Part shown: in pieces, positions 36,001-48,232 of the stretch
How positions within the stretch are numbered: position 1 is the first letter of the stretch
Layout of the letters: every line of letters starts with the position of its first letter
Source of the DNA: Chalciporus piperatus
Lineage: Eukaryota; Basidiomycota; Agaricomycetes; Boletales; Boletaceae
Assembly (NCBI GenBank): GCA_038093975.1
Contig: JBBPTG010000009.1
Coordinates: 186,001 to 250,000 of the forward strand
Reading direction: 5' to 3'
Length of the DNA: 64,000 nucleotides
The notes under the pieces: generated by a model
Seen by the model: the letters and a program-made list of their open reading frames with translations, nothing else
Told to the model about the DNA's origin: nothing
The model's database searches: none
Position numbers and translations under genes: made by a program

Positions 36001-39000
36001 GTACCAAAGGAGGTCTCCTGTGGGTTCGAGATAATCACAGTGTTGATGCTAATGAGGTGTCAGTGTCATCGTGACGGTTCGATAATCATGACACATACCC
36101 CAGCACGGATCCCGATACGATTTTCTGAACAATGGGTTGGGCCAAGACCGGCAAAATGAGGTTCAAGCTACTGTCGGTCGCGATGGGAACACCGAGTTGT
36201 GTAAAGTTCAGAGTTGTTGCATATTGGCCTGAAAAACGGTATGAGCAGAGCAAAGGGCAATGAAAGAGAAGACTGACCAATGAGAATATCAGTGGTCAAT
36301 TGAACGTCCGCACGCAACTGTTTGAAAGCCGCGTCGATGAAGTTAGGCAGGTTGAAGCCACTGCAAGCTCAGTCAGACACAAGAAGCCACTGAATGCTGG
36401 TCACGAACCTGTAGATGTTGTCCCTACGGCTGACTGGGGTCGAGTCCGCGGTAGTGGCCTTGACATATGAGTATCCACCTAATGCAACAATTCCATCCAA
36501 CGCAGTTGGGTCAAGGCCGGCCTGAACAGCGAGCACACGAGTGAGGGTAAACAACGTCGCAGGGTCATAGTTCATGTTCAAATCCAAAGGAGGTGATGCA
36601 GTCATCGACTTGCCGGCCGCGCTAAAGTTGGTAGCGGTCTGGATCTTACCGAGAGCAAGGCCATGAGAGGTGACAGAGGAAGTGATGTGGGTAATATCGA
36701 AGCCTGCCGTGAAAGGATTGGCGAGGTTCACAGTAACCTGACTGATGTTGTTCGAATGGAAGGTTGTTGGAAGAACTACCGAATATCACAAATTTTGAGC
36801 AGAACTAAACCGACTTAAGAGACTGATACGCACTCTCTAGCGAACCACTTGACAACAGGCTCGACTTCAGACCAGGTAAAGTGGCCGTGATGTTCAAAGT
36901 TTCGAAAGCAGGCAACAAAGAAGCCACTTGAGTGCTACCACTGAACCCGACGATTGAAAGTTGCACGTCTGCGGCCAAAATGAATGCAAAGTCAAACGAA
37001 GGAAGAAAAAATGCTGACCAGTTCCGCTGACGAAATCGTTGAGCGTCTGCATTCCTTGAGGACTGTTGTTTGGCTGTGATACATCATCAGCATCTATGAA
37101 CTGAAGAGAAGAACTTTGTCTTCACCTCAAAATCCGAGGTTGAGATCAGTGAGTTGTTCCCCATTTCCAAAGTCAAATTTGGCATTAGAGCGGTACCAAG
37201 AACGGCGCCGCCTTTCTGCAGTTGAAGGGCTGATAGAACATACTCAATACGCTTGTTTTCCGAAGATGCATTTGAGGACTTACTGAGATCGCCGGTGGCC
37301 AGTTGAAGGTTCGAGGGGTTAACGATAGATACTGTGATGAGGAGTGAGCATGATTCGCGAGCTCATGTCATTATACCAACCGTCAATGCCAAGGCTCAAA
37401 GCTTGCTGGGTGCCGCCCAATACATCCACGGTCTCAATTGTAGTGTACCCCTTCAATCCTTGAAGTCCGTTCAAAGTTGTGGACACGTTGACTTTGAGTG
37501 GGCTAAGGGTGATTTGGCCAAGGGGTGTGGTAGCTATAGCAGTCGAATTGCCAACCATCAAGAAGTCAACGGTCTTCGAATCCGTGAGCTCAGTATCTTA
37601 GAGGCTGAAGTCAGGGGAAAGCAAGCAATAAACAAGGACCTCGCCTACTGAATGCAGCGAAACTTCCATGCTCTTGGTTCGTGGTGTTGAGGTATGAACC
37701 GCTAAGACTAATGTTGATTTGACCTTGAGTATCTGCAGGCCCCAAAATGCTGATGGATGAGGTGGAGGCGCCGAGAGGCTGTATCAAGCAAATCAGTTAG
37801 GCGGAAGGGAGACATTAACTCTTTCTACGGACCGTAGAAAGACCCGCAACGTTGGAGCCATTCTTCACAATAGTGAACGAGTTTTGAATCTGGGAGATTG
37901 ACACATTAAAGCCGAAAGGCAGCTCTACAAAGAACATGTCGTTAATCAGTCCGGCCAGCATCTCGATCAAACTCCTTACGCATAGACGCGTGGACCGAGT
38001 TACTGTCTGCCAGAGGATTCCATTCGCTTTCTGGCGTAAATACCAAACCCATATTACCGATGTCGATGGTCCGAATAGGATTGATCGGTGCCTGAGATTG
38101 GAACGGCACAGTCAGTGTCAGGCTCTCGATACCCTGACTGAGCCATGAAATCGAGGTTCCATCTGACTGGAGCGTAGACTTTCCGGTTGCAATGACGGGA
38201 GAACTGTCGTGATTAAGATAATTCGTAAATAGCTGAGAAATTGAAGCAAGGTTGGAGGGTGTAGTTTGAGGCACAAGAACACCGCTGAGGGAGATGTTGT
38301 TCGGTCCTGGCGTCTGATGAGAGACATTAGCACGGTCACTGCATCAAAGGGGTGGGATATACCAATTTGGTGTTCGGCCCAGTACCGGTGCCCAAATAAA
38401 CACCTTGGTAACTCAGATCAAACACTACTGTTCCAAGGTCAAGGGCGAAAGGACTGATGATCCATGTTAGTAATACTCCGCGAGCATGGGAGCTCATCTC
38501 ACCTCGGGTTGTTCAACTGTGTGACCGTCATGAAGTTGATTCCCCCCTCAGGATTGTCGCTCGGGAGCTGCAGGTCTTCCAATACCACATTTCCAAGGAA
38601 GTTGTTGGTGCCTGCAAAACATGTAAGAGAGAGGCTGGAGGACGCGGACGAGATTTACCATTGATCGTGAGGTACTTGTTAAACGAGATGCCATGCGCCG
38701 TAGGGAATTTCTCTGCCTGGACGGAAAGACCGTAGTTCTCAAGCTGCCAAGTGAAATTGGACGATGTAATCATGGCGGTTGTGAAACGGCCGAAAGCAGC
38801 TGGGTCGGTGATATAGAACATCGTAGTGTCGTTGATGGTAGCGCGCTTATTATTGGCATGCAGCGTCGATAACGACATATACCCCAGGGGAACTTTGTTG
38901 GAACCATCTATCCAGCTCACATTCACAGGGGTCGGGAAGGCGATCGTCGCGGCAAAGATACCGGTATGAGCAACCTGTCAAGATATTTCAGTATTTGTTG

Positions 39001-39614
39001 ATATCTGGCCTAGAATTACGCACAGTGCCTTGCATGGTCAGCAGGAAACTACAACATAAATGCGATGAGCGTCGATTTGGAGAATCGAGGTTGGACTTAC
39101 GAGGAGTTCGTAGGGTTCGTAATGGCAGCCATCGTGATGTTGAGCGTACTTCTGTTGACAACAAGTTGGACGATAGCTCTGACAACAGGGTACAAGATAA
39201 TAAACAGCAATGCGATGCCTATGCAAGCACCTATAATCGAAGTGATGATGAACCAGCGACGCTTGTAGAGTGGTGGCTTCGGTACAGCAACCGTGCCAGC
39301 CTCGGGAGGAGGGACATCGCCCTCAGGGAACTGGGTCCCATGCTCATGCTCGTTGGGTGCTTGATTGACGGGAGCTACAGGTATTCCGGCAGGTGTTGTA
39401 GTAAGGAATGGATCTTGGTCAGCGAAAGGATTGGCGTTTTGGCTGGAGAAGCCGGCAGGGGAGACAGCATTTCCTGGGCGTTAAAATGATGAGAACGAAA
39501 GGTGCTTAAAGTGAAGAAGATGAGATGCATACTTGCGAGGGACGCATTTGAATGCGAAGCAATGGGATCGTTGTAGACCAGGCTACTTGGCCTAGTCTGT
39601 TCGAATTCCTCCAT
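30077..39614 (-). CDS. Giant membrane-anchored DUF3712 protein made of three tandem modules
   Basis: One gene of about 9.5 kb with many ~50-60 nt introns, estimated near 2,700 residues. The start at 39614 (MEEFEQTRPSSLVYNDPIAS) is spliced over an intron to a Pro-rich cytosolic part, then YKRRWFIITSIIGACIGIAL begins one hydrophobic signal anchor (about 39265-39170). Everything after it should be extracellular or wall-facing. The ectodomain consists of beta-rich LEA-2/DUF3712 repeats. The landmarks LP[SA][ND][DN]PAGGI and the PQ[TS]..GL/NL...LFT.Y/F motif recur near 38.5/38.25, 35.4/35.2 and 32.4/32.1 kb, i.e. every ~3.05 kb. It ends in a Ser/Ala-rich linker (SSGSSQAASPVKASSSP) and, after a last intron, SASSSGNSTSS; no GPI signal seen. 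Role unknown; the family is common in fungi and thought to act at the cell surface. Confidence 0.85.
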
Positions 39615-41713
39615 GAGGAGAGAGTATCGTTGGGCAGGAAGAGGAAGAGGCCCAGGTATATAACTTTGAACCCAAAGGAAGTGGGCCAAATAAGGGCGGG
39701 ACCAAGAAATCCCGGGGGTGCTGCCAGTGTTCGGGTGGGGAGAGCGCACATTAGGGAAATTGGACCTGTCAGTTGGCTGCCAAGTACTAATGCCTCCGGG
39801 ACCGTAAGTACTGTCAAATCAGCAAATTAGAACCGACCACATGATCATTGCAACGCCCATCAGGAAGCACTGGCACTGGCAGCTTCGACTCGCACGATAG
39901 CAGCTTTTCTGGGATGTTTTCGGAGACACGAGACTCATCTGGACTATTTGGAGCACAATCGGGGGACATGATCACGAGAGCTGAGCGGTTTGAAGTTTGA
40001 ACTCACCCAAGGTGTTCTGGTTTCCACGGCAGTTTACCTCAGGCTCGTAACCGAGCACTCGGCAATTTCTCGCGCGAAGTGATGGGCCTATGCCGGCCAT
40101 TCCACTGATTTGCTTGTTCATCGAGGGAATTTCTTACAATGACATCGCATGCGCATAAATAAACCGCGCTGGCTGGCACCAGCCGAGTGATGCAATCACC
40201 CGCCCGCCGGCATTGGGTACCAGCTTTTTGCCCTTCGGATGCTCTGGTTCAAGTGGAAGTCCCATAACATCCTACGCGTGTTTGCGTGTCTATGTCCATT
40301 CAGCTTCTTGTAAAGCAAGTCAACAGGACGAGAAGTTCCAGGTCAGTCACCAAGCAAGCCGGTAAGAATGCCAGTTTGGGCTGTCTCCGGATGCGATTAC
40401 AGTAACCAATCAGAGGAGCGATACATCAATGCATCACCGCGAGCTCCCACTCCACGACTCGCGTCATAACATATCAGACTACCGATGTCTGTTCAAAAAC
40501 ACGATGAGTGAGCATGTCACACGGTCCACTCACCACTCGACTTCCGGGAGAAATATATATCAGCATGGTCGACGCGCCAAGCTACTGTAACAGCGACGAG
40601 AACCATACAGGAACCACGGATCCCCTAGCCTGTTTGTTAGGATGAGCCCATGGGGAGCTCAAAAGGTGTGTGGATGATCGATATTTCTGCGTACCTGTTT
40701 CGGGCAAGTTTCGGGTGCGATCGAGTGGGACAAAACGGAAACGTACTTGTCAAGTATGGCAGCCCAATACGAAACGCATCAAGGCTGGCAGCTGCTACAA
40801 CTGTATCCAGGCCGACTCAACAGGAGGTAGACTGAGGTAGACTGGCGGATGGAGTCCGATATCCGACGCGTTTCTTTGTAGCCAATGAGAAGCTGTAGAT
40901 CCAACATGGTGTGCCAAGGAATTGCACCACGCCGTCGTTACAGGTCATTACCTGCGTTTACAAACTCGGCGGCGCCGTAGGACATGATTTGGACGCTAGA
41001 GGAAGGTTGGAACCGGTCGCATGATCTCTTCGCGCTTTATAATGGCCCCGCCGTCCCTAGGTATGCATTTCATGTGTAGTAACAATGCAAATTTGCACCG
41101 CAGCCGTGCATCCAACTACAGTATCACGAGCATTCGAGAATCACAAGCTCCCGGAAAGCCTTGTCAATCGTAAGTACTCCAATCCTGTGTTTTTCAAACT
41201 CGGACCTACCATGCTCGTGTGCCCTCGAAGCAATGAACTAAATATCTCAAGCCGCTGTAGCTCGCTCATTCACGAGGACCTTGCAGCTTAAAACGGTAGC
41301 TGACTCCTATCCCCCCCGTTACCATATCACGAGCAAGAAATTGCTGCATGTAATCGACCGCCAAATGTTCTGGGTGGCTGGTTCCCGGCTAAAGTGCGCA
41401 AAGACCCACAGAAAAGGCTCTTGCGCTAGTGGAATTGTCATAACTTACTCGATCCTTGAAACATGCTTTATTCAAAATTCATCTGGTAAGAATTACCTGG
41501 TGTACAAATATGAGCGAAGGAACGAGGCGGAACGGATGGCAATACAACGTAGGTTGATGTTCGTGAGGGACAAATGAATGTTGGCAGTGCACGGCTGAAG
41601 GAGAGTGGACATTTTAATGTTGGATGGAATTCTTTACAGTGGATGAATGCACGCGTGAAAATCGTGCCTCTCCTGCCGAGGGAGGGGTAGTTGGCAGTTT
41701 GGGGAACGAGATA
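39615..41713. other. Gene-poor 2.1-kb stretch
   Basis: Apart from the DUF3712 promoter near its left end, I see no gene with recognisable domains. Two plus-strand open frames (41085-41291 and 41281-41577) overlap slightly, but neither shows a motif or convincing splice context. Confidence 0.45.
39656..39662 (-). promoter_or_regulatory. Candidate TATA box of the DUF3712 gene
   Basis: A TATATA element on the minus strand about 42 nt upstream of the start codon, implying a very short 5' UTR. Supports the start at 39614. Not tested. Confidence 0.35.
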
Positions 41714-42646
41714 TTAGGTGGCATTTTTTGTGTCTTCCTTGGACACCTCTGTTTCCATTGCCGTTTCCACGGGCTCTCCGGCTGACACAGCCCGAGGAAC
41801 GGTAGCGTTGGTTGCAGACACGGAGGGGGGGGAAGCCGATGTCACAGTAGCTTCACTGGTAGTGGAACCGCGACGCGCGACGACCCCGCGCCCACGCGTT
41901 CGACGCGTAGCCTTCTTCTCCTCGACGGGGTCATCCCGCTCTGCGTCAAGAGCTGGCGAACCCCCTGTATTGGAAATCGACGCCGTAGGAGAGACTGCAT
42001 CTCTGCTTGGAGTGCGTGTAGCCGGTATACTTGGGGTGACCCCTGAAGATCTCGCATTACGGGGGCGTTTGGCGGGGTAAGTAGCGTCACCATCTTCCAG
42101 CTCCTTGCGTTTCCGCCTGTGACCCCCACCTCCGCGTCTTCTACTCGGGCTTGCCTTGCTCTTGAGCTCGACTTCGGGAGCGGGTGAGGCGTCGATGGAG
42201 GGGGTGTGGTTGGGTGCAACAGGTTCATCCGCATCGCGAACTTTGGCTGCTGGGCGGCGAACGCGGTTGGAAGACCGAGGTGTGGGATCGTCGAACACAG
42301 CCACCGGAACGGGTAAGCCGAAAGCAGCGGGATCCAAATCCGGGAGTGATAGAGCCAGCATTCCGAAGGGGTGATACAGTGGCAAGAAGGTGGTAGTTAT
42401 ATGATGACGGGTCGGTTTGTGTGTTCCTGGCATTCTCTCTGATATCTCAGAGACTGAAGAAATGTCGGTGAGCCGAGTTGGAGGTGGCGAAGCCACCACA
42501 GGGGGTGGGGACGTCAGGAGGGGCCTCTCCGGATGCAGGGGTGCAACACTTTGTGCAGGTGATCGATACGTTAGTGTGGGTTTCCTGCGGATCGTTGTCG
42601 CGCTAGCGCTAAGAGGATGACCGGTAAGTGATTTGACGCTGGTCAT
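41714..42646 (-). CDS. Basic, disordered, probably nuclear protein of unknown function
   Basis: A single uninterrupted frame of 310 residues. Composition is Pro/Ser/Thr/Arg rich. A possible ordered patch (HHITTTFLPLYHPFGMLALS followed by LPDLDPAAFGLPVPV, about residues 80-115) is the only hydrophobic part. Two basic clusters, SRRRGGGGHRRKRKE (about residue 165) and RRTRGRGVVARRG (about residue 255), look like nuclear localisation or nucleic-acid-binding segments. The C-terminus is acidic (METEVSKEDTKNAT). I do not recognise a family. The strong codon-like composition over the whole length and the clean start make a real gene likely. An antisense frame in the same place is a shadow. Confidence 0.65.
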   Translation of the reverse strand: MTSVKSLTGHPLSASATTIRRKPTLTYRSPAQSVAPLHPERPLLTSPPPVVASPPPTRLTDISSVSEISERMPGTHKPTRHHITTTFLPLYHPFGMLALSLPDLDPAAFGLPVPVAVFDDPTPRSSNRVRRPAAKVRDADEPVAPNHTPSIDASPAPEVELKSKASPSRRRGGGGHRRKRKELEDGDATYPAKRPRNARSSGVTPSIPATRTPSRDAVSPTASISNTGGSPALDAERDDPVEEKKATRRTRGRGVVARRGSTTSEATVTSASPPSVSATNATVPRAVSAGEPVETAMETEVSKEDTKNAT

Positions 42647-43560
42647 GGTGACGTAGTTGGTGGGGAAATAAATGAAATCCTGCGGAAGAGGTCAAACATA
42701 CCACCAGTACGAAATGAATGGAACGCACCTATGAAATATGATGTTGGCTAGGAGGGTGGTGCATTCCAACCCCAGAGAACCGAGAAATGATGGTAAGACA
42801 CAGAGATATACATACAATGCTCTGCACAGGCAGAGCGCAGATGTCTATGAACCAAGATGACCAAGATATGCGGTCGACTGGACCGTTGACTCACACCCTG
42901 AGGAGTGACGTACGTATGATACGATGGCGATTGACCTATAGGCCGTTCGAGTATGTGAACTTGTGAAGGACTGAGCCTGACCTCGATATCTGCAAACACA
43001 ATACCCGAGGGTCACGTGCCACGGGGAAATCATTAGCTTCGGCCAAGCTTCGGCTCTTTGGTTTCGCCGTCAACGTCGGCCAAGGTGATTTCATGTCCTA
43101 ACCAAGTCCAAATGGTCAGCAATGTTACTATGTACTACTGCTGCATGAGTGACATCGAGTCTCCTTGTAGGAGAGTCCTATTGCCGATGGGTGTTATTCC
43201 ACGCCTCCATGCCGAGATGCTCAACTTGATGCTCAATTGATCAAGCGCTCAAGCTCAAGTTCGATATGGGCGACATGTAGTCCTTGTTAGCCATCAATTG
43301 TATCCTGGTTGGTCTGAGTTTTAGTATGGATTTATTTCATACCGGCCCAGTGAGCCGTGACAAGTCTCTAAATCATTGGTCACGATACCATGCCTTCATG
43401 TCCTCGTGACACTCCAGAGTCCAGATGTCCCCTGATGAGTCCCTTGTTATCTCTATGATGGACACTCCGACGTCCGCATATATAGACAGATAGCGAGCCA
43501 GGTTCGATACCCTGTCGAGAGTGTCAGTTTCCCCAGGACCCACCCCCCAATTCTCTTAGT
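42647..43560. other. Divergent intergenic before the GMC oxidoreductase
   Basis: About 0.9 kb between the start codons of the disordered protein (minus) and the GMC enzyme (plus). It carries a candidate TATA element at its right end; otherwise no gene or repeat recognised. Confidence 0.45.
43478..43485 (+). promoter_or_regulatory. Candidate TATA box of the alcohol-oxidase-like gene
   Basis: The sequence atatatag lies about 75-83 nt upstream of the ATG at 43561, a spacing that would give a 5' UTR of about 45-50 nt. Position and match only. Confidence 0.4.
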
Positions 43561-46283
43561 ATGGCGCAAACACCCGATGAATATGATATCATATTTGCTG
43601 GCGGTTCGTCCCCCCACCGTTCTAGTCCTTCGTACTCACTCCATTTTGTCTTCCAGGAGGAGCCACAGCCTGTGTAGTCGCTGGTCGCCTTGCTGCAGCA
43701 GACCCCGCACTCAAGATATTGATTCTGGAGGCTGGGCCTCATACAAAGGAGGAACCGAGTTGCATTCTACCCTCACGGTGTCTCCAACACTTGGAAGCTG
43801 GGGATCCTTTTATGTCGTTGCACCTCACCGAACCTTCTCCCGATCTCGGAGGCCGGCAGCTGCTGATTAACAGCGGAAGATGCCTTGGGGGAGGTTCGGC
43901 CATCAATAGTAAGCTCCAAATGTTTGCAGAGTGGACATCAAGTGGTTTACCTTGTTCCAACTTGCGCAGACATGATGTACACCAGGGCGGCAGGTTCGTG
44001 ACCTTTTCATGCACATGCTTGTCTGCTCCAAACGCTGTCTTTGGAACAGCCTCGGACTATGACGATTGGGAAACCAAATACAACAACCAGGGCTGGGGAT
44101 CAAAGGACTTGTTGCCACTATTGCGGAAGGTGATAGCACTCGTCTCTGGGCTCAGGACCGTGCTTCACTGAACCATAATGCCACCAGACAGAGACATACG
44201 AGGTCAAAGGCGATGAACCGACACATGGGTATTCGGGCCCGCTCAAGGTGTCATACGGCGGTCAGTTCACTAATGTTGGACAGCAAGCGCTCGAGATTGC
44301 CGCCAAGTACGACCCTGGACGCAGAATAGCGGATGATAGCAATGATCTATCCACCTGTGATACATATAGTGTGAATTTACAAACTACCTTTTCCGAGGCA
44401 CATACTCACATTGCGGTGATTACAGAGATGGCAAAAGTGAGTTAATCCTCCGTCATCCATTGTATTCTACCTTGACCTACGCTCATATAGGTGGATCGAT
44501 GGCAAGACCGGTCGGCGTTCGGACACTGCCCACTACTACATTTACAACCAGGAGGGGAACAATAATTTGCACGTCCTTACAGAGAAAGCCGTCATAAGAG
44601 TCTTGGTAGAGTAAGCTCGTTCGGTTTCCTCGTATTGGTTCGTTCATTAAGTTTAATCAAGGGAGGGTCGAGCTGTAGGAGTGGAATACACCAATGACCC
44701 CACACTCAATCCTTCCGTCGACCGAACCACCTCCGCTGCAAAGGCAACACGACTCATTGTCGTGTCCGGAGGGGCCTTTGGTTCACCAACTATCCTCGAG
44801 AGATCTGGTATCGGCTCTAGCAAGATTTTGACTTCTCTCGGTATCCCTCAAGTCATCGATCTACCGGGTGTAGGAGAAAACTTCCTAGGTAAGCATTACA
44901 TTTCAATATCGGACAACAATAGTAGATGACACGGCTCCAGACCATCCTGTCATATTATCGCCGTACTTCGCCACCGACGAAGCAGAGACATTGGACGCTT
45001 TGTACCGCGGAGATGTGAAAGAGACCGACGGTAAGCTGTCAGCACCAGATTGATCACAACATCTAAATCTAGGCAGAACAAATGGTCGCGTGGAGGCGTG
45101 ACGGGAGCGGTCTCGTCTCGCACAAGTATGTCCCGAGTTTCATATCTGGTAAAACTGATAAGAGACACGGATTTCAGTACCTATGATGTTGGTATCAAGT
45201 TGCGACCGAACGCAGACGACCTCAAGGAGTTGGGTCCTGCATTTTCCTCGCGCTGGAAATTCTTCCAAGACAACCCCGATAAAGCGATCGCGCTCTTAGC
45301 ACCTTGTGCTGGGTAATGGATTCTATCATCAGCTAGGAGCGAATATTCATATTTCCTCTGAAGGTTCATAGGCATCCACAGCGAAGTCCCTCGCCACAAT
45401 TACATTGGGGGCGTTTACTACGTGGTTGTTACATTTCACCTTATTTCCGAGTGAACCCAGGACTGACTATCTGCATTAAGTGCCACCCAGAGTCGATCGG
45501 AAGCGTTCACATTCGCTCTGCGCATGATCCACATGCAGGTACCGTGTTCTCACCAAATCTCCTAAACAAGTAAAGTCCTATTCCTCAATATGCGAGATAG
45601 AGCCGGCTAAGTTATTGTGTAGTCCTTCTGATCTCGCCATCCTGCGCTTCGCATATAAGAGAATGAGAGAATGGATCAGGCGAATGCCGCACTATAGGGG
45701 TGAGCTTCAGGATAAGCACCCCGTCTTCCCGAAAGGAAGCGCTGCAGAATGCAAAGAACACGATGGGCCCTTTCTAATCGACACACCAAACATCGTGTAT
45801 ACGACGGAAGACGACAAAGCGATTGATGACTTCCATCGGCTGCAAGGTGAACATCAGAGTCACGCATGGCACCGTCATCGACTTACTAACTGAACCTTTT
45901 AGTGACGAGCGCTAGACATTCGGTATGGTGTCATGCTTTGTGTAACATGCTTATGCTTAGGATATCCCTAGCTCGGAACGTGTGCAATGAAGCCAAGAGA
46001 GCAAGATGGTGTCGTAGACTCTCGGTTGAACGTCTACGGTGTCCGAGGCTTGAAAGTAGCAGGTAATGAATGTCAGGCCTGATGTGAAAGTGTCTTTTTA
46101 TCTTTTCCACTTTAGATATGTCTATTGCCCCGTCGAACATTGCTGGGGTGAGTGTAGTTTTGCAATTCACCCTCTTCTGACTGACGAACGACTTTCTGTC
46201 AGAACACCTACTCGACCGCTTTGGTGATTGGAGAGAAAGCAGCGGTGATCATTGGAGAAGACCTTGGAATTGCCAATGTTTGA
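43561..46283 (+). CDS. GMC oxidoreductase, alcohol-oxidase type (AOX-like)
   Basis: FAD enzyme oxidising a primary alcohol to an aldehyde with H2O2 release. Starts MAQTPDEYDIIFAGG; the first intron interrupts the dinucleotide-binding loop, giving FAGGGATACVVAGRLAAADP. LILEAGPHTKEE and GRCLGGGSAIN follow, then a tiny exon (MMYTR..., near 43970-43993) and SDYDDWETKYNNQGWGSKDL. FAD/substrate-domain blocks are RWIDGKTGRRSDTAHYYIYN, GGAFGSPTILERSGIG and DLPGVGENF. The C-terminus supplies the catalytic-region motif HSLGTCAMKPREQDGVVDSR and NVYGVRGLKVADMSIAPSN, then AGNTYSTALVIGEKAAVI. These last blocks are close to basidiomycete alcohol oxidases. Some 12 introns. No obvious frameshift. A peroxisomal or secretory signal is not evident at either end (it ends GEDLGIANV). 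Confidence 0.88.
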
Positions 46284-46435
46284 TAGTAAACTTGAAAGTT
46301 GGGTTGAATGTACTATTAGCGTGACCAATAAACGCGTGACGTAACGCGACTCTGTACTATTCTGTGAAACGCGGTTGGCAACGTTGGCGTAGGATTACTT
46401 GCATTGCACTTGCTACGCTTTGCGACTACATCAAG

Positions 46436-47985
46436 ATGTCTCTCTGGGTCGACAGGGCAAGCTGGATTTTGGCTAACGGATAGAAATATGTGCTCACTTT
46501 CATTCACAGTTCAGACCGAAAACACTGGATGATCTCCACTACCACGAGGGATTGTCAGCTCGCCTAAAGTCACTCACGGCGTCTGGTGACTTTCCTCATG
46601 TACTTTTCTATGGACCCTCAGGAGCTGGGAAGAAGACTCGCATAAGCTGCACTCTGCGACAATTGTTCGGAAGTGGGGTAGAGAAAGTGAGTCGTGTGGC
46701 TCAACCTCTGACGGTATCTCGCTAACGACGCGAAACAGCTGAAAATCGATCAGAGAGTATTCATCTCGCCGTCAAGGCGCAAGATTGAGATCAACATCGT
46801 TCAGAGCAATTATCACATAGAGATTACTCCGAGGTTTGTCTTGCCACCCGCCTTATTCTGACACACCGCAAATCATCTTTATCCAAGTGAAGCAGGGAGT
46901 TATGATCGAGTTATCATTCAAGAGTTGGTAAAGGAGATTGCCCAAACGCAGCAAGTTGACCTCCAAGCTAAACACCGCTTCAAAGGTTTGTGTTCTGCGG
47001 AGAGTTCTGGCCTTCACATTGATACGTTGTTTATAGTCATCGTTATCAACGAGGCCGACTCTCTATCTCGTGATGCGCAAGCTGCCTTACGTCGAACGAT
47101 GGAGAAATACATGACAAATCTTCGGATAATATTGTGTGCGAATAGCACGAGCAGACTCATTGCACCTATCAAGAGTCGATGCCTCCTTCTGAGAGTAGCC
47201 GGCCCAAGTACAGAAGAGGTGGGCTTTTTTCAACTTTGTGCCTTTTTCAATTCGCCTACATTTGGACAGATGCAAACTGTATTAGAGCATGTTGCCAAGA
47301 AGCTCAAGTTTGACCTCCCACCAGCGGCCTCGTTACAAATTGCGGAAGACGCTGCGGGAAACATGAGAAAAGCATTGCTCGTTTTTGAAGCCCTGAAGAT
47401 GCAATCGTATGTCTCGTGGCCTGGTTCTTGGATGTAATGCTCATCGAGCGAAATATCATCGCAGACCTGATCTTTCGGGACCACTTAACATCGCAAAACC
47501 GGACTGGGAAACGTATTGCCATAAGATCGCCGACCTGATAGTTCAAGAGCAGTCACCAGACAGAGTCATGCAAGTGCGCGCTAAATTCTATGAACTTCTT
47601 AGCCATTGTATACCACCTACTATCATCCTCAAGGTGCGTATCTCCCTACCAAAACTTACCATTGTCTCACCTGTCGGTGTGTAGACTGTAGCTGAGAGGG
47701 TCGTGGAACGGCTGGATGAAGCCCTGAAGGCTGACGTGATGCATTGGGCAGCTTTCTACGTGAGTGGTCTCTTTCTAACCCAGCAGTTTCGTGAACATTT
47801 TGCACCAATAGGAGTTGCGAATGCGAATGGGAAACAAGAAGATTTATCATCTTGAAGCCTGGGTGGTGAAGGTCATGTGCCTGTACAAGGTAGGATAGTC
47901 TTCGAATGCGCTTGGACGACGAGCTGGAACTGATACACGCATGCAGCACTTTACATATAACTTTGACATGTCTGAGTTTGAGTGA
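46436..47985 (+). CDS. RFC3: Replication factor C subunit 3 (human RFC3 / yeast Rfc5 orthologue)
   Basis: Small clamp-loader subunit that helps load PCNA at primer-template junctions. Starts MSLWVDR; a GC-AG intron (AGG|GCAAGC...cacag) leads to FRPKTLDDLHYHE. Walker A is FYGPSGAGKKTRI, followed by ISPSRRKIEINIVQSNYHIE and DRVIIQELVKEIAQTQQ. The Walker B/sensor part reads VIINEADSLSRDAQAALRRT and MEKYMTNLRIILCANSTSRL. The AAA+ lid and collar follow: NMRKALLVFEALKMQ, KPDWETYCHKIADLIVQEQS, LLSHCIPPTIIL, and a C-terminal AAFYELRMRMGNKKIYHLEA. It ends with MSEFE at 47985. The Walker B acidic residues are NEAD, as is usual for this subunit type, which is a weak or non-hydrolysing member. Orthology is clear from the MSLWVD start and the SNYH motif. 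Confidence 0.92.
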
Positions 47986-48232
47986 TAGATGGAGAAACGG
48001 TCCCTTGACGTACATGCTTGTCCTTAGCCAAATCATGTCTCCAGTCTCCAGTAGACTACCTTGATGCGTACGGGCGACTAAGTCGTGAACTTGGGTCGCT
48101 CAAAAAACGTATTGAGAGTGAAGGTTTGTCTCTTGGCCGGCCTAGGGGAGACTACCCAAAAGAGCCAAATGAAAGGACCCGACCCATTCAAGCTTCAAGC
48201 TTTCAAGTTCGAACACGACTGATCGCAGAACG

